DNA of 64,000 nt from Clostridium sp. D33t1_170424_F3 (lineage in GTDB: Bacteria > Bacillota > Clostridia > Oscillospirales > Acutalibacteraceae). The position numbers were made by a program, and so were the translations under genes. Of the stretch, positions 1-9,451 are shown piece by piece (position 1 is the first letter of the stretch; each line of letters begins with the position of its first letter). The notes beneath the pieces are model-generated. The model saw only the letters and a list, made by a program, of their open reading frames with translations, was not told the DNA's origin and searched no databases. The DNA lies in the NCBI RefSeq assembly GCF_015667585.1, contig NZ_JADPEG010000001.1:182450-246449 (forward strand). Reading direction: 5' to 3'.

Positions 1-848
1 CGCTGTTTACCTATCTGCACCTTGCACCCGATCCGAAGCAAACGCAGGCCCTGCTGGATCGCAAAATCGTCGGTATCGCTTACGAGACCGTACAGCTTGC
101 AAACGGCGCTCTTCCGCTCCTGGCTCCCATGAGCGAGGTCGCAGGGCGCATGTCCGTGCAGATCGGCGCAAATCTTCTGGAAAAAAGCAACGGCGGACGC
201 GGCGTATTGCTGGGCGGCATTCCGGGCGTGGAACCGGCGCACATTGCCATTATTGGCGGCGGCACCGTCGGCACCAACGCGGTCAAGATGGCGGTCGGCC
301 TCGGCGCACAGGTGACGGTTCTCGATGTCTCCGCGCAGCGGTTGAGCTATCTGGACGACCTTTTCCGCGGACGCGTCGTCACCCTGATGTCCAATCCGTA
401 CAACATTGCCAAGGCGGTTCAGCGCGCGGACCTTGTGGTTGGCGCGGTACTGATCCCGGGCGCCAGAACGCCCCGTCTGGTTACGGCGGATATGGTCCAG
501 TCCATGAACCCGGGCTCCGTTATCGTTGACGTGGCTATCGACCAGGGCGGCTCCGTGGAAACCATCGACCGGATCACCACGTTGGAAAACCCGACTTTTG
601 AGAAATTCGGTGTTGTGCACTATTCCGTTGCCAACATGCCGGGCGCCGTGCCGCGCACCTCCACCTTTGCGCTGACCAACGCGACGCTGCCTTATGCGCT
701 GCGCATTGCGGAAAAAGGCGCCGTACAGGCGATGAAGGACGACCCCGCCCTGCTGAGAGGCCTGAACGTCTACAAGGGCAGCCTGACCTATCGCTCCGTG
801 GCGGAGGCGCAGAACCGCGAGTACGCCCCCGTAGAAAGCCTGTTTTAA
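1..848 (+). CDS. ald: Alanine dehydrogenase, 5'-truncated by window edge
   Basis: Cytosolic NAD-dependent enzyme interconverting L-alanine with pyruvate and ammonia. The reading frame is open from base 3, upstream of the first internal ATG at 129, so the true start lies left of the window and about 281 C-terminal residues are visible. The Rossmann motif [13 protein letters not shown] and the following VTVLD, the segment [11 protein letters not shown] and the end region [20 protein letters not shown] are typical of this family. The gene stops at 848 and is followed at once by a strong terminator. The neighbouring MATE gene is convergent, so the two are not co-transcribed. Family assignment is secure; nothing can be said about its promoter. 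Confidence 0.95.
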   Translation, partial: LFTYLHLAPDPKQTQALLDRKIVGIAYETVQLANGALPLLAPMSEVAGRMSVQIGANLLEKSNGGRGVLLGGIPGVEPAHIAIIGGGTVGTNAVKMAVGLGAQVTVLDVSAQRLSYLDDLFRGRVVTLMSNPYNIAKAVQRADLVVGAVLIPGARTPRLVTADMVQSMNPGSVIVDVAIDQGGSVETIDRITTLENPTFEKFGVVHYSVANMPGAVPRTSTFALTNATLPYALRIAEKGAVQAMKDDPALLRGLNVYKGSLTYRSVAEAQNREYAPVESLF

Positions 849-866
849 AAAACATCCGGATGCAGC

Positions 867-908
867 AAAGGGAACCAGCCAAATTAAACGGCTGGTTCCC
901 TTTTTTTC
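867..908. terminator. Bidirectional intrinsic terminator between ald and MATE gene
   Basis: An 11-bp perfect stem (GGGAACCAGCC with GGCTGGTTCCC) closes a 9-nt loop. It is followed by seven T on the plus strand and preceded by A residues that give a short T run on the minus strand. It lies between two convergent genes and overlaps the 3' end of the MATE gene. Confidence 0.9.
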
Positions 909-2215
909 TTTCTAAAATATTGCAGGCTGTACAGCGCCGTCAGAAGCAGCGTAATTCCTTCCGCGCAGGGGATCGTCAGCCAGACGCCGGTCATGCCTAA
1001 GCTCCAGGCCAGCAGGAAAATGACAGGTACAATGGCCGCCCCTCCGCGTGAAATGGACAGCACAAACGACTGCACCGGACGCTCCAGCGCGGCAAAGACC
1101 GCCGCCGCTACGATATTAACCCCCATAATTAAAAACGCAAGAAAGTACAGGCGGACGCCCTCCTCCGCCATTCGTGCCAATTCCGCATCCTGTTCCCCAT
1201 TGAAAACAGAAACAATCGGCGCGGTAAACAGAAGGCCTGCTACATAAAAGCATACGCCGAGGGCAAACGCCAATAACACCGCATAGAAAAAAGTCTTTTT
1301 TATATTGCGGTGTTCCCCCATACCGTAGTTTGTGCTGACAATTGGCTGGATGCCCTGCGCCACTCCGGTAAAAATTCCAACCGCCACCAGCGCCATATTG
1401 GCGATGATCCCGTACGCGGCCACACCGGTATTCCCTGCGAGACGCAGAATCACCATGTTGAAAATCAGAATCACGACGCCGGACGAAAACTCCGTGATGA
1501 AGGAGGGAAAACCGAACATCAGGATGCGGAGCAGCCGTCGCCCGCTCACACCGCACCGACTTAAATGAAACTGGTTCTTCCCCTTCCGTTTATGCGCCAG
1601 CAAAATCAACATGCTGACAAGCGGCGCAAGCCCTGTCGCAAAGGCCGCGCCGAACATTCCCAGCCGCAGAGGAAAGATCAGGATATAATCCAAAAGGATA
1701 TTGAGCAGGCTGCCTGCCAGCATCGCGGTCATGGTAAGCTTTGGATTTTGATCATTGCGGACAAAGCAGACAAAAATGTTGTTGAGAATAAAGGGACAGG
1801 AAAACGACAATATCGTCTGCAAATAAACAGTTGCCAGCGTGTGGATATTTCCCTCCGCACCCAAAAGACGCGCCAGATATCCCGCATTTATAACCCCGAA
1901 TACCGTGAATAAAACACCGGCAGCGGCTCCCAGCAGCAGCGCATGGGTAAACACCCGATTTGCCGAATCCGCATCCTTTTCGCCGCGCAGGATAGCGTAC
2001 CAGGTTGCCGCTCCCATCCCCAGCATCAGCCCAATTCCGTTGATAAAACTGTACACGGGCAGCACCAGGTTCAGCGCGGTGATGCCGGCACTCCCCACGC
2101 CGTTCGCAATAAAATAGGTATCTGCCAGAATATAGCAGGACAGGCCGATCATGCTTAAAATATTGAGCGAAACATAGCGCGTAAAGGTCCGGAGCAGGGG
2201 TTCTGTTTTATGCAT
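884..2215 (-). CDS. MATE family multidrug efflux transporter (MepA-like)
   Basis: Integral membrane antiporter of the MATE family, about 443 residues with the expected 12 hydrophobic segments; such proteins export cationic drugs or metabolites using Na+ or H+ gradients. The N-terminal half carries the family pattern LSCYILADTYFIANGVG and repeated GMGAATWYAI-like segments. The ATG at 2215 was chosen because AGGAGGAA lies 5-12 bases upstream; a longer in-frame extension to 2299 would run through the leader terminator and lacks a ribosome site. The gene is a single transcription unit with its own consensus promoter and a structured leader that ends in a terminator, so expression is probably ligand- or attenuation-controlled. 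Substrate cannot be read from sequence; if the leader is a guanidine-IV riboswitch, guanidine-related cations are a likely inducer. Confidence 0.92.
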   Translation of the reverse strand: MHKTEPLLRTFTRYVSLNILSMIGLSCYILADTYFIANGVGSAGITALNLVLPVYSFINGIGLMLGMGAATWYAILRGEKDADSANRVFTHALLLGAAAGVLFTVFGVINAGYLARLLGAEGNIHTLATVYLQTILSFSCPFILNNIFVCFVRNDQNPKLTMTAMLAGSLLNILLDYILIFPLRLGMFGAAFATGLAPLVSMLILLAHKRKGKNQFHLSRCGVSGRRLLRILMFGFPSFITEFSSGVVILIFNMVILRLAGNTGVAAYGIIANMALVAVGIFTGVAQGIQPIVSTNYGMGEHRNIKKTFFYAVLLAFALGVCFYVAGLLFTAPIVSVFNGEQDAELARMAEEGVRLYFLAFLIMGVNIVAAAVFAALERPVQSFVLSISRGGAAIVPVIFLLAWSLGMTGVWLTIPCAEGITLLLTALYSLQYFRKKKREPAV

Positions 2216-2239
2216 ATAATTTCCTCCTCTCTTTTGGCC

Positions 2240-2342
2240 GGAAAAATAAAAAAGCGCCAGACGCTTCATGCCCGATGGCCTAACGGCATGAAGATCCAAC
2301 GCTGAATACCCGGCGGTACTGCATATTCAAGTCTAACGCCGC
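2240..2342 (-). ncRNA. Candidate guanidine-IV (mepA-type) riboswitch with terminator
   Basis: The minus-strand leader between promoter and MATE gene forms two hairpins. The first pairs TGAATA (2325-2330 side) with TATTCA (2303-2308 side) around a large loop containing ACCGCCGGG. The second is a long stem (CTTCATGCC with GGCATGAAG, loop with GGCC, 2253-2303) followed by TTTTTTATTTTT at 2242-2253, i.e. an intrinsic terminator just before the ribosome site. The conserved-looking GTTAGACTTGAATA precedes the first loop. Guanidine-IV (mepA motif) RNAs are known upstream of MATE genes in Clostridia with this hairpin-plus-terminator plan. The assignment is from memory of the class and the context, not from a covariance search; another attenuator class is possible. 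Confidence 0.6.
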
Positions 2343-2344
2343 CT

Positions 2345-2373
2345 ATTATAGCTGACCTGCGCGCACTTGTCAA
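2345..2373 (-). promoter_or_regulatory. Consensus sigma-A promoter for MATE gene
   Basis: Perfect TTGACA (2368-2373) and TATAAT (2345-2350) separated by 17 bases on the minus strand. Transcription would start near 2338, at the first base of the structured leader. Such a strong promoter followed by a terminator is the usual design for riboswitch control. Confidence 0.9.
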
Positions 2374-2376
2374 GCC

Positions 2377-2417
2377 AAAAAACGACAGCCGCCCCCGGTT
2401 CTCCCACCGGGGGCGGC
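2377..2417 (-). terminator. Intrinsic terminator of the GH97 gene
   Basis: An 11-bp GC-rich stem (GCCGCCCCCGG with CCGGGGGCGGC) with an 8-base loop, then TGTCGTTTTTT on the minus strand. It lies about 130 bases past the GH97 stop and just upstream of the MATE promoter. The 2418-2548 stretch between it and the gene holds nothing else that was recognised. Confidence 0.85.
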
Positions 2418-2548
2418 CTATCTGATCGCCTATTCAATACATCCTCCTATCGAGGATTTCCTTATAAACCTGTTTTATTCAAGGCAGTGCCGTACGGCTG
2501 CGAAACCTGCCGCCAGTATGCGCCCGTTATTTCAACCAACAGAATGTT

Positions 2549-5500
2549 TTAACCGATGGTTACCGTACAGTGCTGCTGCGGCGCCTCATTTACCATCGTG
2601 GTATACACACCTGTGCTTTCGCCCGGCGTGCCAACCGCCCACACACGATAATAGTAGTCGTTGCCGATCTTTGCAACAAACTGTGTCTTCAAAACACCGC
2701 TGTTGCCGACTGTGAAGCTCGGCGCTGCCGTGCTGCCGTTCAGAACCGTCATCTTGAAGCAATACGCCTGTCCTCTCTTCAACGTAAACGGAAGCGTTGT
2801 GTCGGAACGGACGGAAGCCGCCGCTTTTACATCCTGCGCTGCGTTTACAACCGTTGCAGGAACCGCAACCGCTGTACCGGAGCCGCCGGCCGGCCGTTTC
2901 GAGCCGGAACTGGAGGAAGAACTTCCGCCAGAGGGCTTGTTATTCTTCTTGGTCTCCAAGGCCTTATAAGCGTTGTTCAAATCCGTTTCCATTCCGTCAA
3001 TTTCTTCCTGTGTCGCATCCTCATTATCAAGAATACGGAGCGCATTGGCCATCATGATACGGACGCGCGCCGCACTTTCCGGAGTGTAGGCACTCAGGTC
3101 GAGGGCTTCCACCTCTGCAACCAGATCACGCAGGGCATCCTTATTCGGCGTCTTGCGCAACTCGCCAATTGCCTTGACCAGCGCGTCCGCCGCCGCGTCC
3201 ACCTGCTTCTGCGTTGCATTCTTATCTCCCAGGACTCTTTTCGCCTCTGCCAGCGCATCGCGGTATGCTTTGAAATCGTCTTCATTGATATCAACGTATT
3301 CGCTCAGATCAATGTCCGCCGTCATGTCCACCAGATTTTGGAGATTCTCCACGCTTGCCGCATCCACCAGGGCCAGGGCCGCCGCACGCAGTGTATCATA
3401 GGCCTCCTTGACGTCCGGCTGAAGCGCATTTTCGTCATCGAGCACTTCCTGCGCCGCTGCAAGGGCTGCTTCAAATGCCGCCACGCTGTTCGGCGTGAAG
3501 TTCTCCGTCTCAATGCTGTTTGCATAGTCGACCAGCTCGATCAGTTCCGCCTTATCTCCCTGGACAAAGCTGAGCAGATGAACCGCGTTCAGCAAATCGG
3601 TCCACGCGCCGTTGACCTCATTCTGCGTGACTGCGACAGTATCCCGAACTGTTACCGCATCCGCCAATGCATTTTCAAACTTCTCTTTGACCACCGGCAC
3701 CAGGGATTCCATGTCGTTATTTGCGGCATACTCCTGTGCATAGGCAATCAGGTTGCGCAGAATACGCTTGTCAACCTGTGTAAATGCAAAGTTCAGTTCC
3801 TGCGCCTTGCCGTCTGTAGTAAATTCGTAGGTGAACGAACCTGTATCCGTAATCTTCTGATCAACGCCGTTGACGCTGACAAAGCTGAATTCCTTACCCT
3901 CTACGCGCGGCTTGAACGCCAGCGTGTACGGGGTATCCGCTTCCACCTTTTTCACTTCATACTTGCCGAGCAGATCCGCGAGCTTCTGCGCTTCGCCGTT
4001 GACGGTGAGCGCAACGCTGTTATCATACTTGACGGAAAGCGTTCCCTCATTCGGAACGACCGGCTTATTGCTCTTGGCAAACGGAATGACCGTGCCGGTT
4101 TCGCTGTCCGCCGAATAATACGTAAAGTCGGTAAAGGTGACCGGCTTGTACTTATTGGAGTTGCCGGTGCTGGCATACACGCCGATACGCAGGTCTTCCG
4201 CCGCAACATCCTTCAAATTATTGTATTCCTGGCTGCGGATTTCCGTCCAGTTCTCGCCGTCATAGCTGTAATAGCTGGTGAACATTGCGCCGTTTTTGAC
4301 CAGCTTCAAATAGGCGTCCTGATCCTTCTGCGTGTCCACTTTATACGGTTTTTCCACGCCGCCGGCTATCATGGCAAAGCACTGGTCCTCAAAGAAGCTG
4401 TGATGTCTTCTCATGGCTGCCACAACATTGTTGGTATCGGTCATCACTGCGAGCGCTGCAGACTGGAAGTCATCCGTAAGGCCGCCGCTGACCTTGACAC
4501 TGATGGCAAAGTTCTGATCCGCCGGGGCGGTGGTAAGAACATTTCTCAGAGTGCCGCCAATTTCTCCCTCCTGCATGGTGATGCTGACGGAATTCTCACT
4601 GTTGATGGCCAGATTGTCCGAAACCTTATTGATCACAGACCAATCGCTGCCCAGCACATAGTCATCCTGGATCCAATAAGCATAAACGGTCATGTTGCCG
4701 GTTACTTCCGTATCGGTGGTAAACGCGGCGCCCTCGCCGTCCGGCTCTGTAAACCATCCGCCAAAGGTATAGCCCTCGCGCTCCGGATTCTTTGGCAGGC
4801 CGGTTACCGTTGTCGCCGGGAACACAACGTCCATCGTTGCCGGAGAAGCGGGCACATCCGCATCCTGGCTGTCAAACGCGACTGTGTAAGTGCTGATGTC
4901 GTCGCGCAGTTTTGCAAACGGAATGACAGTCCCCTCCGTGCTCTCGCCCGGATAGTAGGTGAAATCGGTAAAGGTGGCATCCTGATAAGCGGCGGAGTTG
5001 CCGGTGCTGGTATACACGCCGATCTTGATGTCCTTTGCCTCTGCATTGGCGATATCGCCCTTCGCATCCTGACTGCGGATTTCTGTCCAGTTTGTGCCGT
5101 CGTAGCTGTAATAGCTGGTGAAGGTCTTGCCCTTTTTGACCAGCTTCAGGTAGGCGTCCGCGTCTTTATTGGTATCCTTTTGTACCGGAGACTCCGTCAT
5201 CCCCTGGCCTTTCTCGTTGCGGACCATGGCAAAGCAGTTGTTGCCAAAGGAACTGTGGTATCTTCTCATCGCACTGACAACGTTTGCTGTATCGGTGAAT
5301 GCTGTCAAAGCAATCGCCTGGTAGTTGGCTGTCAGGCCGCCCGTTACCTTAACGCTGATGGCAAAGTCCTGATCTGCCGGAACCGTTGCGAAGATATTGT
5401 CCAACGCATTGCTGCCTTCGCCGATTTCGCCCTGCTGGGATGTGATCGTGATGGAGTTCTCGTTATTATAGCGGACCTTGTCCAGGTCGTCGTTGACGAC

Positions 5501-8476
5501 AGACCAGGTCTCATCGTTAATAATATACTTATCCTGAATAACCGTCAAAGCACATTCCGCCTTGATGGTGGGATCTACCGGGGAAATCGCTGTAATGACC
5601 GCGGTACCCGGCGCAACCGCCGTTATTTCACCGGTTGCGGACACGGTTGCGACCGATTCGTCGCTGGAAGTCCAGTTGACAGTTTTAATGAGGGCGTTCT
5701 CCTCCAGCGTGACGTCCGCCTTCAACGTAACCTTTTGGCGGGCTTCCATGCTGAGAACATTTTTGTTGAGCGTAACAGAAGCGATGGCAGCGGGCTTCTC
5801 TTTGACGATTTTGACGGCGCAGCCGCCGCCCTTCTTCATGGGAATGGTCAGCTTGTCCGCCTTGGTGACTTCGATGCATTCCATTGCAATGTCGTTCCGG
5901 CTGCTGCCCGCATCCTTGTAAACCAATGCATAATACTTGCCGTCGCCCAGGAAATCCAACGGGAATTCCGCGTCGCGCGCTTCCGTCGTAGTAGAGGCGC
6001 CGAACCAGTTTTCACCGCTGCGGCGCACCATGGTGACAAAATCGCCCGGATAGGCATCGATCAGCTTGGTGTCGTCCCACACAGCAGGCATATCCTTGTA
6101 CAGCGAGTAAGTTGGGCTGTTCAGATAATCATCTGGACCGCTCGCCATGCAATGCAGGCCGCTCTGGATGAGAATGGAAGACGCAATCTGGAAGCCGATG
6201 GTGCTGGAACTGCCTCTGGGATACAAAGTCTCCGTTACATCCGCCGCGCCAACCGCACAACGGGTAAACGGCAGGATCGTAAACTGTTCCGGTTTGAGAT
6301 CCCCCTGCTCCTGGCCGCGAATTGCTTCACGGGTCAGAACATTCTGATACGTACGGGTCTCACCAGTCGGCTTATTGGCGCCGTGCGCGTTTACTACCAT
6401 TTTTAAATCGGAGCACTGCTCGTAAACATCGGTAAAGAGCTGCGTTCTGTCCTGTGTTTCGCGGTCAAAGAAGTCAATCTTGATACCCTTGATGCCCTTT
6501 TCCGCCCATTCAATCAGACGGGCGTCACGTTTAGCCTGCGTGTTCAGATCGTCACAAATGACCCACGCGATCAAGCCCACGCCCTTGCTGTCTGCATAAT
6601 CGACAATCTCATCAAACCAATCGTAATACCCGGCATAGCGGCTGTCGCTCCCGCTCGGTGCGGGCGGCTGCCAGCCCTCATCCAGTATGTAGTATTTCCA
6701 GCCCATTTCGGCTGTAAAATCAATATATCGTTTAATCATATCCGGATCATGCTGATTCGCAGAGGTCTGACCCGCTGCAATCCAGGACCAGGAGGTCAAA
6801 CCCGGATGCGCCCAGGACTCATAATCGTACTCAGTCTTCTCCGGCGCGCTCAAATTTTCCACCATGGTATTTTCCACGATATCTGCCAGCGTTCCGGTGA
6901 TCGCAACTCTCCACGGGGTCTGGAACGGCGCGGAGGTAACAACCTCTTTGGTTCCCTGCTGCGGGGTATAGGAGACGCGCAGAACGCCGTTTCCTTCCGC
7001 CTTAACCATGGAACCGATGTACTCGCCGCTGAGTTCCGCTTCCGTCAGAAGGGCAAAGTCGCCCTCCGGCGTCTCATAGAGCAGCGGAATGGACTGGCCG
7101 CCGGTGACGTCTTCAATCTGCTTCTCGTAGAAGCTGTCCTCATAAGACCATGCACCGCCGGTGCCGTGCGCCATCGCCCAGGTTTTGGAACCCGCCGGCA
7201 CCTGGAAGGCTGTCGTTTCATGGGAAATTGTCATATCCTGCTCGGAGCCGTCCGCCGATCGAATCGCATAGCGGAATGCCACACCGTCGTCGTAGGCGCG
7301 CACAATGACATCAAATTCCATGTTATCCTTTTCAAAGGTGATGGTGCGTTCCATCGCATGGTTTACATAGGCGTCCTTTTTGCTGGAAATGACAGAATAC
7401 GTCTCGTTGATTTCCTTTGCATTTGTGACACTTTTGAATGTCAATCCGCTGGAGAAATCGCCCAGACTGGTTACAATGCCGGTATCCGCCAATCCGAGAA
7501 CCGTCCTTGTTTCGTTCAATACAGAATAGGAGAGCTTGCCATCCGCGTTCAGTGCAAACACCGCGGTGCTGCTGCCATCTGGAGACTGGATGGACCAAGC
7601 GGTCCCCTGCGTTTCTGTACCGACGATCAGTTCCACCATGCCGGTTTTTGTGATGTCGCCCAGCGTCGCCGCACAGGAGATGGTCACCACACCGTTGGAA
7701 ACGCCGGTTACTACGCCATCACTGTCTACAGTCGCAATCTCCGGATTGCTGCTTTCAAAGGAAAGGCTGTCAAATGCTCCCGCTGTGGAATCGTCCACCA
7801 AGATGCCGGACGCTGTGATCTTCGAGGTTTTCCCCACCTCCAGGATCGAATTCGACGCCTGCAGGGTCACTCTTTTCAAGTTCTTTTGAACGGTTCCGTC
7901 CAAAACAATTTGCGCGTCGCCCCAGACGCTGTGGTCATTGTTTTTGTTGTCTCCGCCATCGGTCGAGATCAATGTCAACAGTTTGGCATCGGCAGGAATT
8001 TCTACGTCGATGGTCTCCGCCGCCGCTTTGCCGCGGATCACACCGGTCTGCTTCAGCACCTCGCCGTCCGCTTTAACGACAAACGCACAGCTTGCCCCAT
8101 CACGTCCATTGTTGATACCGACCTCCGCATGGAAGGATTTTACACCTTTGCCCTCGATATCATAGGAGATTTCGGAAGGTGCGTGGGCAAAAATACCCTT
8201 GCTGTAGGTTTTGAGCGATCCGTCCGCCTGTACCAGCTTCAGTGGATTGCCATCCATATCTTTATCCTTGGTTGCGTTGCTGAATCCCACGGAAGCGGAT
8301 TTCCAATTCATGTCACTCAGATAAACGGGAATATCCTGTCCTTCCTGCAAAACAACGGCGTTTTGGCTTCCCGCCCGTACGGCTTCAGCGGCCGCAAAGG
8401 CCGGTGCGGAAGCTGCAAAAGCCATCTGTACTGCCAGCATCATTGCCAATGCCGACCGAACTGTCTTTTTCTTCAT
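2549..8476 (-). CDS. Large secreted modular GH97-family glycoside hydrolase
   Basis: A 1975-residue exported enzyme, probably an alpha-glycosidase acting on glycans outside the cell. Modules read in order: signal peptide (1-29, cleavage near AFAAA), NPCBM-like carbohydrate-binding domain (about 45-195), Ig-like BIG2 (200-285), GH97 N-terminal beta domain (290-545), GH97 barrel (550-840), C-terminal cap to about 895, second BIG2 (898-980), two homologous jelly-roll-like repeats (about 983-1190 and 1273-1468) flanking an InlB-type B-repeat (1195-1270), a short beta domain, four FIVAR-like helical repeats (1568-1845), a Ser/Gly linker and a novel-looking C-terminal beta domain (1865-1975). In the barrel, KGIKIDFFDRE places Asp668 where retaining GH97 alpha-galactosidases have their nucleophile, and TREAIRGQE supplies a candidate acid/base Glu. 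No LPXTG, SLH or dockerin motif is visible. Start supported by AGAGGT upstream. Confidence 0.88.
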   Translation of the reverse strand: MKKKTVRSALAMMLAVQMAFAASAPAFAAAEAVRAGSQNAVVLQEGQDIPVYLSDMNWKSASVGFSNATKDKDMDGNPLKLVQADGSLKTYSKGIFAHAPSEISYDIEGKGVKSFHAEVGINNGRDGASCAFVVKADGEVLKQTGVIRGKAAAETIDVEIPADAKLLTLISTDGGDNKNNDHSVWGDAQIVLDGTVQKNLKRVTLQASNSILEVGKTSKITASGILVDDSTAGAFDSLSFESSNPEIATVDSDGVVTGVSNGVVTISCAATLGDITKTGMVELIVGTETQGTAWSIQSPDGSSTAVFALNADGKLSYSVLNETRTVLGLADTGIVTSLGDFSSGLTFKSVTNAKEINETYSVISSKKDAYVNHAMERTITFEKDNMEFDVIVRAYDDGVAFRYAIRSADGSEQDMTISHETTAFQVPAGSKTWAMAHGTGGAWSYEDSFYEKQIEDVTGGQSIPLLYETPEGDFALLTEAELSGEYIGSMVKAEGNGVLRVSYTPQQGTKEVVTSAPFQTPWRVAITGTLADIVENTMVENLSAPEKTEYDYESWAHPGLTSWSWIAAGQTSANQHDPDMIKRYIDFTAEMGWKYYILDEGWQPPAPSGSDSRYAGYYDWFDEIVDYADSKGVGLIAWVICDDLNTQAKRDARLIEWAEKGIKGIKIDFFDRETQDRTQLFTDVYEQCSDLKMVVNAHGANKPTGETRTYQNVLTREAIRGQEQGDLKPEQFTILPFTRCAVGAADVTETLYPRGSSSTIGFQIASSILIQSGLHCMASGPDDYLNSPTYSLYKDMPAVWDDTKLIDAYPGDFVTMVRRSGENWFGASTTTEARDAEFPLDFLGDGKYYALVYKDAGSSRNDIAMECIEVTKADKLTIPMKKGGGCAVKIVKEKPAAIASVTLNKNVLSMEARQKVTLKADVTLEENALIKTVNWTSSDESVATVSATGEITAVAPGTAVITAISPVDPTIKAECALTVIQDKYIINDETWSVVNDDLDKVRYNNENSITITSQQGEIGEGSNALDNIFATVPADQDFAISVKVTGGLTANYQAIALTAFTDTANVVSAMRRYHSSFGNNCFAMVRNEKGQGMTESPVQKDTNKDADAYLKLVKKGKTFTSYYSYDGTNWTEIRSQDAKGDIANAEAKDIKIGVYTSTGNSAAYQDATFTDFTYYPGESTEGTVIPFAKLRDDISTYTVAFDSQDADVPASPATMDVVFPATTVTGLPKNPEREGYTFGGWFTEPDGEGAAFTTDTEVTGNMTVYAYWIQDDYVLGSDWSVINKVSDNLAINSENSVSITMQEGEIGGTLRNVLTTAPADQNFAISVKVSGGLTDDFQSAALAVMTDTNNVVAAMRRHHSFFEDQCFAMIAGGVEKPYKVDTQKDQDAYLKLVKNGAMFTSYYSYDGENWTEIRSQEYNNLKDVAAEDLRIGVYASTGNSNKYKPVTFTDFTYYSADSETGTVIPFAKSNKPVVPNEGTLSVKYDNSVALTVNGEAQKLADLLGKYEVKKVEADTPYTLAFKPRVEGKEFSFVSVNGVDQKITDTGSFTYEFTTDGKAQELNFAFTQVDKRILRNLIAYAQEYAANNDMESLVPVVKEKFENALADAVTVRDTVAVTQNEVNGAWTDLLNAVHLLSFVQGDKAELIELVDYANSIETENFTPNSVAAFEAALAAAQEVLDDENALQPDVKEAYDTLRAAALALVDAASVENLQNLVDMTADIDLSEYVDINEDDFKAYRDALAEAKRVLGDKNATQKQVDAAADALVKAIGELRKTPNKDALRDLVAEVEALDLSAYTPESAARVRIMMANALRILDNEDATQEEIDGMETDLNNAYKALETKKNNKPSGGSSSSSSGSKRPAGGSGTAVAVPATVVNAAQDVKAAASVRSDTTLPFTLKRGQAYCFKMTVLNGSTAAPSFTVGNSGVLKTQFVAKIGNDYYYRVWAVGTPGESTGVYTTMVNEAPQQHCTVTIG

Positions 8477-8938
8477 GTGTTTACCTCTCTTCTACCAAAT
8501 TTACAGACTCCTTGATTTAGACCATTTTCCGGTCTTCTTTCCCCACAATTACAATCGCTGTCTTTTATTGCTTTCCCAAAGATTACAAACAGCAAAATTT
8601 TCCATCAATTGAATTTTTATGTACATATGCATAAAAAAGGCTGCTGTTACGAATCTTTTCCATAACGTTATCACAAATGAATTCAAAATTCAATATCCCG
8701 CGTTCAAAATGATACAAGATTACATAATTAAGCAACAATAATCCATATTGTATTTATCATTTGTTGTTAATTAATAAAAACAGATCATCATTTAAAAAGA
8801 TTTAATTGTTTAAGATGAAAATATCTGCTGAACGGCTGAAAAAATCATCTTGCCTTTTTCTTATTTATAGTTTAGAATTATCAATAGATTATTTATGAAA
8901 AGCGAAACAAAACAGCCTATTATGGGAGGTAATACCAC
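8477..8938. other. AT-rich divergent intergenic region, GH97 gene / thioesterase
   Basis: This 462-base non-coding stretch is much more AT-rich than its surroundings. It must hold the minus-strand GH97 promoter, but no clear -35/-10 pair was found for it. A 10-bp perfect palindrome ATAACGTTAT at 8662-8671 has the central CG typical of LacI-family operators. The plus-strand thioesterase promoter is at its right end. No RNA gene was recognised. Confidence 0.5.
8850..8878 (+). promoter_or_regulatory. Putative promoter of thioesterase gene
   Basis: TTGCCT (8850-8855) and TAGAAT (8873-8878) with a 17-base spacer, 60 bases before the start codon. GGGAGG just upstream of 8939 is the ribosome site. 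Confidence 0.55.
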
Positions 8939-9358
8939 ATGACATCGATCAGCAAGATTGTCGTACGATATGCGGAAACGGACCAAATGGGAATTGTGCA
9001 TCATTCCAATTACCCGGTATGGTATGAAATAGCGCGTACCGATTTGATTAAAAAGATCGGTATGACCTATTCAGAGATGGAACAAATGGGTGTTATGACT
9101 CCACTGGTAGAACTGCAGTGCCGATACAACGGCGTCGCCCGATATGAGGACGAGCTTTTGGTGAAAGCCTGTGTGGAAGAGTTGACTCCCGCCCGTATCA
9201 AATTCCGGTATCAAATTTTCCACAGCGACGCATCTGCGCCAATGAATACCGGCTATACTTTGCATGCCTGGGTAGATGCGCAAACCTTTCGGCCCATCAG
9301 CATGAAAAAACGCTTCCCGGAACTTTACCAAAAAATACAAGCCTTTATTGAGGCATAA
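8939..9358 (+). CDS. Acyl-CoA thioesterase, 4-hydroxybenzoyl-CoA thioesterase (YbgC/FadM) family
   Basis: A 139-residue single hotdog-fold protein expected to hydrolyse acyl-CoA thioesters in the cytosol. The N-terminal motif YAETDQMGIVHHSNY with Asp15 is the signature active-site segment of the YbgC/4HBT group, followed by the WYEIARTD helix. Length matches the family. It is monocistronic, with its own promoter and a strong terminator. In a chain-elongating or butyrate-type Clostridium it could release short- or medium-chain acids, but the substrate is not deducible. Confidence 0.88.
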   Translation: MTSISKIVVRYAETDQMGIVHHSNYPVWYEIARTDLIKKIGMTYSEMEQMGVMTPLVELQCRYNGVARYEDELLVKACVEELTPARIKFRYQIFHSDASAPMNTGYTLHAWVDAQTFRPISMKKRFPELYQKIQAFIEA

Positions 9359-9404
9359 AAAGTCCGGCTTTGTCATGAAACCATGATGCAAAGCCGGACT
9401 TTTA
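9357..9404. terminator. Bidirectional terminator between thioesterase and HD gene
   Basis: A 15-bp stem (AAAAGTCCGGCTTTG with its complement) around a 16-base loop that is itself partly self-complementary (CATGAAACCATG), with T runs on both strands. It serves two convergent genes. Confidence 0.9.
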
Positions 9405-9451
9405 TCATACTGATAAATTGACCAAAAGAAACCGAAAAACAGCAAGCCGCC

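Noticed and set aside
2570-6406. A 1278-codon open frame on the plus strand opposite the GH97 gene
   Set aside because: It is an antisense shadow of a GC-biased gene: Arg/Cys/His-rich, no ribosome site and no domain, while the minus frame has recognisable modules throughout.
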